Shown: piece by piece, positions 53,858 through 62,392 of the stretch | Position numbering within the stretch: the first letter of the stretch is position 1 | How the letters are laid out: each line of letters opens with the position of its first letter | From: Alkalihalophilus marmarensis DSM 21297 | Lineage (GTDB): Bacteria; Bacillota; Bacilli; Bacillales; Bacillaceae_D | Assembly (NCBI RefSeq): GCF_000474275.2 | Contig: NZ_ATAE01000009.1 | Span: 24,614 to 88,613, forward strand | Reading direction: 5' to 3' | DNA: 64,000 nt | Notes under the pieces: generated by a model | Databases searched by the model: none | The model's input: the letters and a program-made list of their open reading frames with translations, nothing else | What the model was told of the DNA's origin: nothing | Translations under genes and position numbers: made by a program

Positions 53858-53879
53858 CTTATCGATTATTATCGATAAG
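53858..53879. promoter_or_regulatory. Perfect dyad CTTATCGAT-N4-ATCGATAAG
   Basis: A 9-bp perfect inverted repeat with a 4-bp centre in an otherwise AT-rich, gene-free region (53707-54159). It may be an operator or a small hairpin; neither neighbour is an obvious target. Confidence 0.45.
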
Positions 53880-53966
53880 AATATTGAAATAAAACTTAAC
53901 AACTTTTGTTTATTGCTATTTTATGATAGAAAAGTTTTCTTTTCAGAAGTATGTTGTTTAGTATAA

Positions 53967-53998
53967 CAGATTAATGCTTTTACGAAAGCATTAATCTG
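53967..53998. other. Perfect 14-bp hairpin with TACG loop
   Basis: CAGATTAATGCTTT and its exact reverse complement enclose TACG. No T-run follows on either strand. It is possibly part of a small RNA or a mobile-element end. The 68-codon open frame across it has no ribosome site. Confidence 0.55.
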
Positions 53999-54159
53999 TA
54001 TAAGTCCTTTTGCGATGAGCAAAAAGAGATGTAGTAATAGAGTGTCGGTAAGTTCAACAAAATCTTTGCATTCAGAATTATAAACTGAGCTGTTAGGATT
54101 TGTTTTATATACTTTAAAGATACTCAATATCTATAATTGACGAAAAGATTACTTTTTTA

Positions 54160-54285
54160 TTACTTCTTCTGGGCTATGATCATGTATAGCGATTCCGCAA
54201 GAAAACATTTCTCTTTTATTTTGTATCCGGCTTCTAGTAATTCACGTTCCATACCTTTCATTGTTATTCTCGGTGCTTTAATCAC
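54160..54285 (-). pseudogene. Possible gene remnant or 41-aa ORF
   Basis: A short frame from GTG 54285 encodes APRITMKGMERELLEAGYK and then FLAESLYMIIAQKK. It has coding-like composition and looks like the C-terminal end of a larger enzyme, possibly a methyltransferase, whose upstream part is gone. Too short for a secure call. Confidence 0.3.
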
Positions 54286-54379
54286 CTCTTAACACTCGCT
54301 ATTCCATACTCACCTTCCACTAAATGCTACAGTAGAAAATGAAGCTATCTTTGAGTTTGAAGACAATAAAAAAGAGTGC

Positions 54380-54410
54380 AAAAAAGCGATGCTTGATTAA
54401 GCATCGCTTG
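54380..54410 (-). terminator. Terminator of the GIY-YIG gene
   Basis: GCGATGCTT pairs with AAGCATCGC around GATT, with TTTTTT on the minus strand. Confidence 0.85.
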
Positions 54411-54454
54411 TGATGTAGTCCATTTCATTACATATCAAAACTATCATTCAGGTT

Positions 54455-54811
54455 TCACTTAAAAAACACTTTATCTACATTGTACTTAGCCTTGAGTTCA
54501 TTAATAATAAACGTCTCATAGATTTCTCTATGAATAGGGCCTTCAATAATGCAAACATCAATTTTAGCAACTTCATCTCTATACATTTTGATTGGCGATA
54601 CCGTATCCTCAAAATGTTTTTTGATTCTTTGTCTTAACTTTCTTGCTTTGCCGACGAACAATAACTCTTTCTTGTCATTATAAAACATAAAAATACCACC
54701 CTTATCTCTAGGGATCAGGTGAAAGTCAGTAAATCCATAGAGATTACTTAGCTCTGGATTGTCTTGTTTGGTAATCGTCACATTAGGTGTTGGAATTGTT
54801 ATATTAATCAT
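54455..54811 (-). CDS. GIY-YIG endonuclease domain protein (YurQ-like)
   Basis: 118 aa. The domain begins near residue 37 (GGIFMFYNDKKELLFVGKARKLRQRIKKHF). The GIY tyrosine is replaced by Phe (GIF), the second motif is LFVG, and the Arg in LRQR and Glu in EIYETFIINELK are present. This is the minimal UvrC-N-terminal type found alone in Bacillus. ATG with AAGGAAGTG upstream. Probable single-strand or structure-specific nuclease; role unknown. Confidence 0.8.
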   Translation of the reverse strand: MINITIPTPNVTITKQDNPELSNLYGFTDFHLIPRDKGGIFMFYNDKKELLFVGKARKLRQRIKKHFEDTVSPIKMYRDEVAKIDVCIIEGPIHREIYETFIINELKAKYNVDKVFFK

Positions 54812-55029
54812 GAAAGTTCACTTCCTTTTCATTAGTGCTATAAATGCTAGTATCGTTCATTTTAAATAAATTGTAATTATCATTAGGTGTTCTAGGCATT
54901 GTGTGGTATGCTTCATCTAACCATTTTACCACTTGTAACATGTATGCCCCGAGGCTGACTAAATGTAAAATGCCGGACCCGTCAAAAGGGAAGGCATTCA
55001 TTAGTCAGTCTTTTTTGCGTTATTTGTTC

Positions 55030-55063
55030 AGATAAAAAAAGGACTCTAATCTAGAGTCCTTTC
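55030..55063 (-). terminator. Terminator of the cold-shock gene
   Basis: AAAGGACTCTA pairs with TAGAGTCCTTT; on the minus strand the A-run at 55035 becomes TTTTTT. Confidence 0.88.
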
Positions 55064-55067
55064 TTCA

Positions 55068-55268
55068 TTATGCTTTGTTTACATTAACAGCTTGAAGTCC
55101 ACGTTGACCTTGCTCTGTTTCAAATGTAACTTTTTGGCCTTCATCTAAAGATTTAAATCCTTCGCCTTGGATAGCTGAGAAATGTACGAATACATCATCT
55201 CCACCTTCAATTTCGATGAAACCGAATCCTTTTTCTGCGTTGAACCATTTTACTGTACCTTGTTCCAT
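55068..55268 (-). CDS. cspD: Cold-shock protein (CspB/CspD type)
   Basis: 66 aa, a single cold-shock domain: RNP1 KGFGFIE and RNP2 VFVHFSAI, ending VNVNKA. It binds single-stranded RNA and DNA and melts mRNA structure. AGGAGG lies 9 nt before the ATG. A stable hairpin (55286-55302) directly precedes that site. The exact paralogue name is not certain. Confidence 0.93.
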   Translation of the reverse strand: MEQGTVKWFNAEKGFGFIEIEGGDDVFVHFSAIQGEGFKSLDEGQKVTFETEQGQRGLQAVNVNKA

Positions 55269-55285
55269 GTGTGTTTCCTCCTGCG

Positions 55286-55302
55286 GTGGACTAATTCCAC
55301 CA
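55286..55302 (-). promoter_or_regulatory. Hairpin just upstream of the csp ribosome site
   Basis: GGTGGA-N5-TCCACC, 2 nt before AGGAGG on the mRNA. It could tune translation of the cold-shock gene; this is inference from position. Confidence 0.5.
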
Positions 55303-55757
55303 TTTATTACTATAGATGTTCAGTTATCAAAGGCGAAAAGCTTAACCACTTATTCATTCCTAAAATCGAACAAAAATAATTCTCCTTAATAGTAACAGAT
55401 GAAATTCCAAAACGCAAATTGAGTTTAAGCTTACTCAATAATCGTTCCAGAAAGTTTATCATTATCATACACCTTTGTAACTGATACTAAGAGAACTTAT
55501 ATCCTAGTGCTTCTAAGGAAAAGGCCAACGAACTTCTTTCTTGGTCATCAGGCAGTTCCTCTTTTTAAACATTTAGATTTATAAGGATAAAGATTATTAA
55601 AACTGCAAGAACAGTAATTTATTTTTACTTTATGATTTATATCTCCCTCCCCCTCGTGCCTCATCAAAATATATGATGATCATGTTAAATAAAGCTTTCT
55701 TGTATATCAATCTCATTTTAGCTTTTTTATAAAGATAAAATTTTATAATTGTATATA
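55303..55757. other. Gene-free AT-rich region
   Basis: 455 bp with the csp 5' region at its left end. I see no gene, repeat or convincing terminator in the rest. Confidence 0.5.
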
Positions 55758-56531
55758 TTAAATAACTCCGAATTTTTTTAGTGCGTAGGCTATACCATCT
55801 TCGCTAGAATTACGAGTTACAAAATCTGCTACCTTCTTCAAACTGTCAGTTCCATTCCCCATCGCAATGCCCAACCCTACTAATTCCAGCATATCTATAT
55901 CATTCTCACCATCACCGAATGCGATAGCTTCAGATTTATTAATATTAAAGTATTCTAGTGTTTTTATGATTGCTAATGATTTCGATATGTCTTCTTGTAA
56001 AACATTTAATACAAAAGGATGCCATCTTTTAAATGAAAGATGAGGAAATTTGTGAATGAATTTTTCAACCATTTCATCATCGGCAAACAGACACATTAGA
56101 TATACTTCATGATTAAAAATAAGTTCGTTAATCGCTGGATAATCATTTAAAGATAAAGTATCCTTTAACGCTCTTAGTATATTGTCATCCTTTACACCAT
56201 TCATACAGAAATCTTCCGAGTAGAATGATAGTCCATGATTCTTTTCATTTGCATATTCAACTACTTCTTGAACGATGCTTTTATCCATCGGTACTTTATG
56301 AATAACTTTGGAATCATGCTTCACATAGGCACCATTCGCTGTTATGAATATGTCGATTCCTAATTCTCTTACTTCATTACACATTGATAAAGGTCTCCCG
56401 GTTGCCGCTACAATCTTCAGCCCTTTATGTTTTAACGCTTTGATCGCTTCTTTCGTCTTACACGAAATGCTACCGTCCTCATGATTTGTAATCGTTCCGT
56501 CAATATCAAAAAATACAATCTTATACTCCAT
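55758..56531 (-). CDS. HAD-superfamily sugar-phosphatase-like hydrolase (Cof type)
   Basis: 257 aa. Motif I FFDIDGT, motif II AATGRP, motif III Lys in DISKSLAI and motif IV GDGENDIDML, with a C2-type cap between motifs II and III. Cof proteins dephosphorylate sugar phosphates, FMN or PLP. Monocistronic as far as visible. Confidence 0.9.
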   Translation of the reverse strand: MEYKIVFFDIDGTITNHEDGSISCKTKEAIKALKHKGLKIVAATGRPLSMCNEVRELGIDIFITANGAYVKHDSKVIHKVPMDKSIVQEVVEYANEKNHGLSFYSEDFCMNGVKDDNILRALKDTLSLNDYPAINELIFNHEVYLMCLFADDEMVEKFIHKFPHLSFKRWHPFVLNVLQEDISKSLAIIKTLEYFNINKSEAIAFGDGENDIDMLELVGLGIAMGNGTDSLKKVADFVTRNSSEDGIAYALKKFGVI

Positions 56532-56755
56532 TAGAAACCCCTTGTTAAATATTGTTGTGGTAAATATAAACTATTAATGAAATTTTATCATAATAAGTAT
56601 TGTATAAGAATGTTAAAAGGGTATCTTTGTTTACATGGCTTCCGAATGACTTAAATTGCCCTATACTAACTAACTACTGTTACTGCTGGTTATATAGTGG
56701 CAAACGAACTAAATTTCAGGGAGAATATACTATGAAAAATTAAGTGTTATTCTAA

Positions 56756-57310
56756 TCAATTAAACAGATGTTCCTGTAAGTAGTGTTCTATTTTTGCGAT
56801 ATATGGATCTAGCTCCACGAGGTTCATTGCCGAATAGGTCGAGAAAGTGGGCAATTTATTAAAGCCGCAGTATTCAAATGTTTTATGGATTGGAAATAAA
56901 ACCTGATCTTCACTTAATCCTTCCAAAAAATCGTCTTTCATGCCGTTAAACGCTGATTTCCTTGCCCCCCAAGTAACCGAGAGCATGTATTTCTTCTCAT
57001 TGAACTTTCCACCTGTCCCAAACTTCTTAGCTTTTCCAAAGAACACATCAGGGACGAAGACATCATCTATATATTTCTTCAAAACACCCGGTAAGCTAAA
57101 CCAATAAATAGGTGCTTGGATAATGACGACGTCTGCCCATTTAAACTTCTGGATCTCTTCATTTACGTGGTAGCCCTTTATAATTTCGGTATGTATTACT
57201 TCATACTCCCTCTTTGTGAATTCTGTAATATACTTTACCATTGTATTATTTAACTGTCCTTGCGCCCTCTCGAAGTAATCATGTCCGTTAATGATCAATA
57301 GATTTCTCAT
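56756..57310 (-). CDS. Flavodoxin-fold NAD(P)H oxidoreductase (MdaB/KefF-like)
   Basis: 184 aa. NLLIINGHDYFERAQGQLN, ADVVIIQAPIYWFSLPGVLKKYIDDVF and SVTWGARKSAF are typical of the MdaB/NQO2-like family, which reduces quinones by two electrons using FMN or FAD. Divergent from a LysR gene that probably controls it. Confidence 0.88.
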   Translation of the reverse strand: MRNLLIINGHDYFERAQGQLNNTMVKYITEFTKREYEVIHTEIIKGYHVNEEIQKFKWADVVIIQAPIYWFSLPGVLKKYIDDVFVPDVFFGKAKKFGTGGKFNEKKYMLSVTWGARKSAFNGMKDDFLEGLSEDQVLFPIHKTFEYCGFNKLPTFSTYSAMNLVELDPYIAKIEHYLQEHLFN

Positions 57311-57360
57311 ATAGTACCTCCTTGAATAATTTGTAAACTAAGAGTACACTATTTATTGAA

Positions 57361-57406
57361 ATCGTTACAGATGATTATTTCGATTGAAATGATCGTTATT
57401 TCCGAT
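57361..57406. promoter_or_regulatory. LysR-type binding sites between quinone reductase and regulator
   Basis: ATCG-N7-CGAT (57392-57406) fits the T-N11-A rule. A palindrome ATTTC-N4-GAAAT (57377-57390) and a weaker ATC-N9-GAT (57361-57375) lie alongside. A three-site array like this in a divergent LysR intergenic region is usual. Confidence 0.65.
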
Positions 57407-57424
57407 CGATAAGAAGGAGTACAA

Positions 57425-58309
57425 ATGGACATTAAACATCTCCGCACATTTCTAGTGGCGTCTGAGACATTAAATTTCACAAAAACGGCAGAGAAACTTC
57501 AATATGCTCAATCCAGTGTAACAGCTCAAATAAAAAATTTAGAAAATGAGTTGAACCTTCAGCTTTTTGAGCGGCTTGGAAAGAAATTAATTCTCACTCA
57601 CTCTGGTGAACGATTAAGGGAATATGCAACTAAGATTATACATTTAGAAGAGGAAGCGAGAAGTGCTCTGACAACTGACCAAAAAGGCGGAATGCTTATT
57701 ATTGGGGCTCAAGAAAGTCAATGCACGTATCGTTTGCCATACTTATTACGGAACTTTAAACTGAAGCACCCATCTATTCAACTTATTTTTAAAGCAGCTC
57801 ACTCAGATGAGATGGCCACGAAAAGTTTGATGGCAGGAGAGATTGATTTAGCCTTTATAATGGATACCCAGAAAAACAACCCTTATGTTCAATCGACCCC
57901 TTTAATCCAAGAAAGGTTGCTCTTGATTTGCTCACCAACTCATTCACTAGCTTCTAAAAAAACGGTTAATCCTGAAGATTTAGGAACTGAAACAATTTTG
58001 TATACAGAAAGTGGCTGTCCTTACAGAAACATCTTTGAATATATACTTACTAATCATCAAGTCACTGCTAAAACCACTCTTGAATTCGTTAGCTTAGAAG
58101 CGATAAAACAATGTGTAATCTCAAATCTGGGTGTGGCTGTTCTGCCCGAAATGGTAGTTAAAGAAGAATTAAAAAAGACTGAATTGGTAGAGTTGAAATT
58201 CACAGTAGAGATGCCCACTCTAACCACACAAATGGCCTTACATAAAGACAAGTGGGTAAGCCCGCAACTAGCAGATTTTATTGCTATGACAAAGGAATAT
58301 TTTAAATGA
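57425..58309 (+). CDS. LysR-family transcriptional regulator
   Basis: 294 aa. N-terminal winged helix (FTKTAEKLQYAQSSVTAQIKNLENELNLQLFERLGKKLILT) and a periplasmic-binding-protein-like effector domain. AAGGAG precedes the ATG. Probable target is the divergent quinone reductase gene; the inducer might be a quinone or electrophile. Confidence 0.93.
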   Translation: MDIKHLRTFLVASETLNFTKTAEKLQYAQSSVTAQIKNLENELNLQLFERLGKKLILTHSGERLREYATKIIHLEEEARSALTTDQKGGMLIIGAQESQCTYRLPYLLRNFKLKHPSIQLIFKAAHSDEMATKSLMAGEIDLAFIMDTQKNNPYVQSTPLIQERLLLICSPTHSLASKKTVNPEDLGTETILYTESGCPYRNIFEYILTNHQVTAKTTLEFVSLEAIKQCVISNLGVAVLPEMVVKEELKKTELVELKFTVEMPTLTTQMALHKDKWVSPQLADFIAMTKEYFK

Positions 58310-58373
58310 TATGTATGTTGCCTCGTGTTCAATAATAGACAGTCCTAACTACTTACAGCAAAGAGGTGATCGG

Positions 58374-58583
58374 ATGAAAAAAGAGAAACGTTCCTTTCGT
58401 GACTATAGCTATAAGGACAGAGCTATTGCAAATAGTAATTTCACAGTAATTCTAGCACTATTTATTTTATTTCCAGAATACCCTTTATGGTTATATCTTC
58501 TTACTATGTGTGTAATGGGGATCGGGATCCTCTATAATATAGTCATGCACGTTAAAACAAAAAGAAAGAAAGCATCCAAATAG
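58374..58583 (+). CDS. Small two-helix membrane protein, unknown
   Basis: 69 aa from the ATG at 58374 (AGAGGTGAT upstream). Basic start KKEKRSFRDYSYKDR, two hydrophobic helices, and a Lys/Arg tail. No family recognised. Confidence 0.62.
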   Translation: MKKEKRSFRDYSYKDRAIANSNFTVILALFILFPEYPLWLYLLTMCVMGIGILYNIVMHVKTKRKKASK

Positions 58584-58600
58584 CTCTGATGCTTTCTTAT
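58563..58600 (+). terminator. Terminator overlapping the 3' end of the small membrane gene
   Basis: AAGAAAGCATC pairs with GATGCTTTCTT; the left arm lies in the last codons. Confidence 0.8.
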
Positions 58601-58648
58601 AATTTAATGTAATGGTATGTTCTCTTCGCTTGGTGTAAACGCACTTCT

Positions 58649-59209
58649 TTAATCCACTAAATCTAACGCGATATCAGATAATCTATGCCTGATGACTAGT
58701 TGTACTTTTCTTGATTTTTCATTCATCCCTATAAGATCAACAGTCTGTTCACCCCACGTTAATTTTGTTTCTTGTTCTAATTTCTTTACTTGTTTTTCTA
58801 TCAATTCTGTATGTTCTTCATACAATTTAATGGCGGCTTTCTCATCCTTAAATTCCTCTGGCAATTGATAATTTAAACCTGCAAACCATTCTCGAAACGC
58901 TGATTCTCCATATGTATTTAATCTGCTATTCAACACATGCCTTAGTTCCTCAATAAAAGCATTGGTCAAACCCATTTCAACCATCTTTCTCTCAATATTT
59001 TGTAGTGTAATGTTTAACAGACTTGGTTTTTTAGTTAATTGAATGAACCAATAACAGAAAATGAATCCTAAAATTAGATAAAGCCAATTAAAATGGATCG
59101 CTCCCATATCGCGCCATGCTTTGATTCCAGAATAGATAAAGCTGCTTACATATAGAATGGACATCAACCCAAACAAACAAAGCCAGAATGTATTATATTT
59201 ATTAAACAT
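58649..59209 (-). CDS. Membrane-anchored coiled-coil protein, unknown
   Basis: 186 aa with two N-terminal hydrophobic segments and a soluble, Glu/Lys-rich helical C-terminal part (AAIKLYEEHTELIEKQVKKL). No family recognised. Confidence 0.6.
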   Translation of the reverse strand: MFNKYNTFWLCLFGLMSILYVSSFIYSGIKAWRDMGAIHFNWLYLILGFIFCYWFIQLTKKPSLLNITLQNIERKMVEMGLTNAFIEELRHVLNSRLNTYGESAFREWFAGLNYQLPEEFKDEKAAIKLYEEHTELIEKQVKKLEQETKLTWGEQTVDLIGMNEKSRKVQLVIRHRLSDIALDLVD

Positions 59210-59263
59210 GTTTACCTGCCTCTATGATTATAAAATTTATCGTATGATAAAGTGTCTTTAGTT

Positions 59264-59536
59264 TTAATTGAAAACTAAATAACCATACATGTAAATTGCT
59301 AACGGGAATGCCATTACCGCTAAATGTAGAATGATTAAGTTTTTGAAAATAGATTGGGAATAAGCTTGAGATCTTTTATTTCCTAATACACATATGCTAA
59401 TTCCGAGCATACCTATAAGCAGCACCGTAACGTACGCAACGAAATTTGGTAACGTCAAGAAGGCCATTACGGGGTAAGAAAGTAGATTAATAAAGAGCAA
59501 TGAACATGAAATAGTTAGCAAGTGTTTATGTTCCAT
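59264..59536 (-). CDS. Small membrane protein, unknown
   Basis: 90 aa, three hydrophobic segments with a polar KRSQAYSQS stretch after the second. It lies upstream of the 58649 gene, perhaps in one transcript. Not recognised. Confidence 0.58.
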   Translation of the reverse strand: MEHKHLLTISCSLLFINLLSYPVMAFLTLPNFVAYVTVLLIGMLGISICVLGNKRSQAYSQSIFKNLIILHLAVMAFPLAIYMYGYLVFN

Positions 59537-59594
59537 TTTTCTTATTCCCCCCTTAGATTAGAGCCCTTTCTAACCCGAAATATTTAATGAGTAC

Positions 59595-60437
59595 TTATAC
59601 TAAGTCCCGAAAGTCCTTTACCATCTCTCTGAATCTTTCCTTCTCTTCTAAATGAGGAAAGTGATTGCTTTCTTCAAAAACAACCAGCTTTGAATTTGGA
59701 AGAAGGTTATGTATCTCTTCTGAATAAATTAAAGGGCATTGAGAGTCATATTTTCCGCAAAAAATGATCGTAGGAGCCTTGATATGTGTAAGAGTTTCAC
59801 GAATATCATAAGTTGGCAGTTCGTTATTGATGTAATAATCTATACGCTTTTGAACAACCTTCCCACTGCTTGGTTTTGAAAAAAATTCATCATAACGACT
59901 TGGCTCGTATAACGACATTTCCGTCCATTCGCGTCCAGCCTGCATTCTCTCTTTTTTTGTCGAATCACTTGATTTAATGATTAATAACAACTCTCTTATC
60001 CTCTTATTTAGAGGATGTTTATAGCTGTACATACTATCCTTATGCTCTATATAGGTTTTCGTGGCGGTTGCTCCACCGACGATTAATCGTTTTAATGAAT
60101 TGGAATGTTGGGCCGCATAGACCAATCCAAGCATTCCTCCTGTTGAATGCCCTGCATAGTTCCATTTCTCAAATCCTAAAGCTATTCTTATTGCTTCTAG
60201 ATCTTCTGAGGTCGCTTTCATACTCATTTCTTCATCATTTTTAACATGAGGAGAATGACCAGCTTCTTTTAAATTGACAAGAAAAACACTAAAAGAATCA
60301 ACAAACCTATCTGCAAAATAATTTCCACGTTCGTTAAATTCGCTGTACAAGTGAGTAACACATAACGGCTCCCCGCTGCCTGCTACGAAAACATCAAACT
60401 CTCCCCTGTCTGTCTGAATGATCTTTTGCTCCCACAT
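59595..60437 (-). CDS. Alpha/beta-hydrolase
   Basis: 280 aa. Nucleophile elbow GHSTGG, catalytic Asp in IIFCGKYDSQCPL and His in SNHFPHLEE. The length and layout fit the proline-iminopeptidase/esterase group. Substrate unknown. It is divergent from the PadR gene, which may control it. Confidence 0.88.
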   Translation of the reverse strand: MWEQKIIQTDRGEFDVFVAGSGEPLCVTHLYSEFNERGNYFADRFVDSFSVFLVNLKEAGHSPHVKNDEEMSMKATSEDLEAIRIALGFEKWNYAGHSTGGMLGLVYAAQHSNSLKRLIVGGATATKTYIEHKDSMYSYKHPLNKRIRELLLIIKSSDSTKKERMQAGREWTEMSLYEPSRYDEFFSKPSSGKVVQKRIDYYINNELPTYDIRETLTHIKAPTIIFCGKYDSQCPLIYSEEIHNLLPNSKLVVFEESNHFPHLEEKERFREMVKDFRDLV

Positions 60438-60593
60438 AGGCTCTCCTCCGTGATTCTTTATCTTCCTAAATACAAACCTCTCAATCTTTGTTTATTCTAA
60501 CATAAATAACCATTTTCTAGCTGACTTCTTTCATAGTTGTTTTCATGATCAACTAGATGATTTAGAAAAATCAATTTACATAATCATCCATTA

Positions 60594-60605
60594 ATAATAT
60601 ATTAT
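60594..60605. promoter_or_regulatory. AT-rich palindrome upstream of the PadR gene
   Basis: ATAATATATTAT is a perfect 12-bp palindrome about 40 bp before the padR-like start. PadR operators are often AT-rich dyads in such places; weak evidence. Confidence 0.35.
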
Positions 60606-60645
60606 ATATAACAAGTTGAATATAAAAAGTCTGGGGGTACTATCA

Positions 60646-61200
60646 ATGAGCTTAAGATTTGGGATATTAGGTTTGCTTAAATATAAGAGTATGACTGGTT
60701 ATGACTTGCAGAAGACCTTTAATTCCTCACTGCAATTTATGTGGAATGCGAAGACCAGTCAAATTTATCGAGAGCTTAAAACGTTGGAGAGTCAACAGCT
60801 TGTGAGTTCTTCAGTAATAGAGCAGGAAAGCAAATTTGATCGGAAGGTATACACGATCACAACAAAGGGAAACGAAGCATTCTTAAGATGGCTGCAAAAG
60901 TTTCCTCAAGATTTAAATGCCCCTATACGCGATGAATTCATAATGAGGATCTTTTTTAGTGAATTTATGGATGATGACGAGGTTAGTTTTGAAATCAGAA
61001 GATACCAAAAGCAACAAGAAGACTTACTACAAATATTAAATCTGATTCAAAATAAGGCGGAATTAGATGCGAAGGAAAATAGTTATGAAAGGTCGCTGTT
61101 CTACTGGCTGTTAACCATCAAAAGAGCTATGAAATCGATCGAAGCAGAAAAAGAGTGGGCCGAGGAATCTTTAGCGTTGATTGAAAGTAGGAAGGGTTGA
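60646..61200 (+). CDS. PadR-family transcriptional regulator
   Basis: 184 aa from MSLRFGILGLL (ATG 60646, GGGGGT upstream). PadR winged helix (KSMTGYDLQKTF, QIYRELKTLESQQLVSS, KVYTITTKGNEAFLRWL) and the Vir-type helical C-terminal domain. Next gene, a rhomboid, starts 5 bp after, so they are co-transcribed. Confidence 0.9.
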   Translation: MSLRFGILGLLKYKSMTGYDLQKTFNSSLQFMWNAKTSQIYRELKTLESQQLVSSSVIEQESKFDRKVYTITTKGNEAFLRWLQKFPQDLNAPIRDEFIMRIFFSEFMDDDEVSFEIRRYQKQQEDLLQILNLIQNKAELDAKENSYERSLFYWLLTIKRAMKSIEAEKEWAEESLALIESRKG

Positions 61201-61204
61201 GAAT

Positions 61205-61777
61205 ATGGAATGGAACGTACTCAAGAAATCTCCGATGACCATTGCTTTTTTCAGTATTTGTGCGGTTATTTTTCTTTATGGTAAAGTCACTACTTCAGAG
61301 AATATTAGGTTTCTTGCTCTATCCTATGAACAATTCCCGCAAAATTGGTTTACCCTTTTATCTCACGGTTTTGTACATGTAGAATGGTATCACTTTTTAA
61401 TTAATATGTTCCTATTACTCTATATTGGATCATGGGTAGAACAGCTTTTAGGAAAAATAAAGTTCCTCGTTTTGGTAGTAGTATGTATTTTATCAGGCGG
61501 TCTCACTCTTGTTTTATTAAGCACTGCGGGAATAGGGTTTAGTGTCGCTGGCATGGCTATATTGTTTTATTATCATTTAACGTTTCCGTGGGAAAAAGAG
61601 CTATTCTTTAATCTACCTAATTTCGTATTGCCACTAGCCATAGTGGTCATCTCCATAGTAGCCTTAACCTTTGGCGTAATGAGTTCTGTAGGACATATCC
61701 CGCACCTTGTCGGGGCCATGATTGGAATAGTATTTCTAATCTTTTTTAGAAAACAGCATTACCCTATAAAGAGTTAA
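61205..61777 (+). CDS. Rhomboid-family intramembrane serine protease
   Basis: 190 aa from MEWNVLKKSP (ATG 61205, GGAAGGG upstream) and about six helices. Family blocks HGFVHVEWYHFLINM, the GxSx catalytic site GFSV with Ser113, and HIPHLVGAMIG with catalytic His167. The usual GASG is GFSV here, so the Ser is kept but the context differs. It should cleave substrates inside the membrane. Co-transcribed with the PadR gene. Confidence 0.87.
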   Translation: MEWNVLKKSPMTIAFFSICAVIFLYGKVTTSENIRFLALSYEQFPQNWFTLLSHGFVHVEWYHFLINMFLLLYIGSWVEQLLGKIKFLVLVVVCILSGGLTLVLLSTAGIGFSVAGMAILFYYHLTFPWEKELFFNLPNFVLPLAIVVISIVALTFGVMSSVGHIPHLVGAMIGIVFLIFFRKQHYPIKS

Positions 61778-61790
61778 GTTAAAACTAACG

Positions 61791-61832
61791 ACAGAGAGCA
61801 GATCTTCCACAGAAGGGCTGCTCTCTTTAAAA
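61791..61832 (+). terminator. Terminator of padR-rhomboid
   Basis: AGAGAGCAG pairs with CTGCTCTCT and TTTAAA follows. Confidence 0.8.
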
Positions 61833-61870
61833 TGAGGATTCATACAGCTAAATAATCACCGAATAAATCA

Positions 61871-62380
61871 TTATAGATCTTTCCTATAATAAACAAACTT
61901 CAAACTTTTTCCATTCATTTCAACTTCTTCTTCACTTGTAGATATGTAAGTAAAGCCGTTTTTCTCTAATACCTTTTGTGAAGCGGTATTGTTATTCGTT
62001 GTCTTAGCTAAGAGATGTTCTACTCCTGTATCAGCAAGTAGCTCTATCAAAATCTTCAATGCTTTCTTCGCAATCCCTTTACCAGCGTATTCTTCTCCGA
62101 CTCTATACCCGATGTAACCTAACTTGCGCTCTTTATCAATATCTACTACATTTATCCGGCCAAGAATTAATCCGCTATGATCCTTAATTAGATAGTAATA
62201 AGATTCCCCTTTCGCTTGCTCTTCCAGTAATAAGTGGTGCCTTAATTTAAACGTTTCAAAGGTATAATAATCTCCTCCCCTGCTTGGCACCATTCTCTCA
62301 AAATATTTTCTGTTCTTAACTTCAAATTCAAATAAAGTTTCACCATCCGCTGATCGTAATTTTTCTAAAGAAATGCCCAT
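61871..62380 (-). CDS. GNAT acetyltransferase, RimJ/RimL-like
   Basis: 169 aa. Acetyl-CoA loop YRVGEEYAGKGIAKKAL and the later NNTASQKVLEKNGF are typical. It lies 12 bp after the MerR-type gene and is probably co-transcribed. Substrate unknown. Confidence 0.88.
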   Translation of the reverse strand: MGISLEKLRSADGETLFEFEVKNRKYFERMVPSRGGDYYTFETFKLRHHLLLEEQAKGESYYYLIKDHSGLILGRINVVDIDKERKLGYIGYRVGEEYAGKGIAKKALKILIELLADTGVEHLLAKTTNNNTASQKVLEKNGFTYISTSEEEVEMNGKSLKFVYYRKDL

Positions 62381-62392
62381 TATTGTTACCTC

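Noticed and set aside
53921..54127. 68-codon minus-strand ORF
   Set aside because: No ribosome site, and it runs through the perfect hairpin at 53967-53998.
54804..55001. 65-codon minus-strand ORF upstream of the GIY-YIG gene
   Set aside because: No ribosome site and no recognisable domain; part of it overlaps an imperfect inverted repeat (TTAGTCAG arms near 54953 and 54998).
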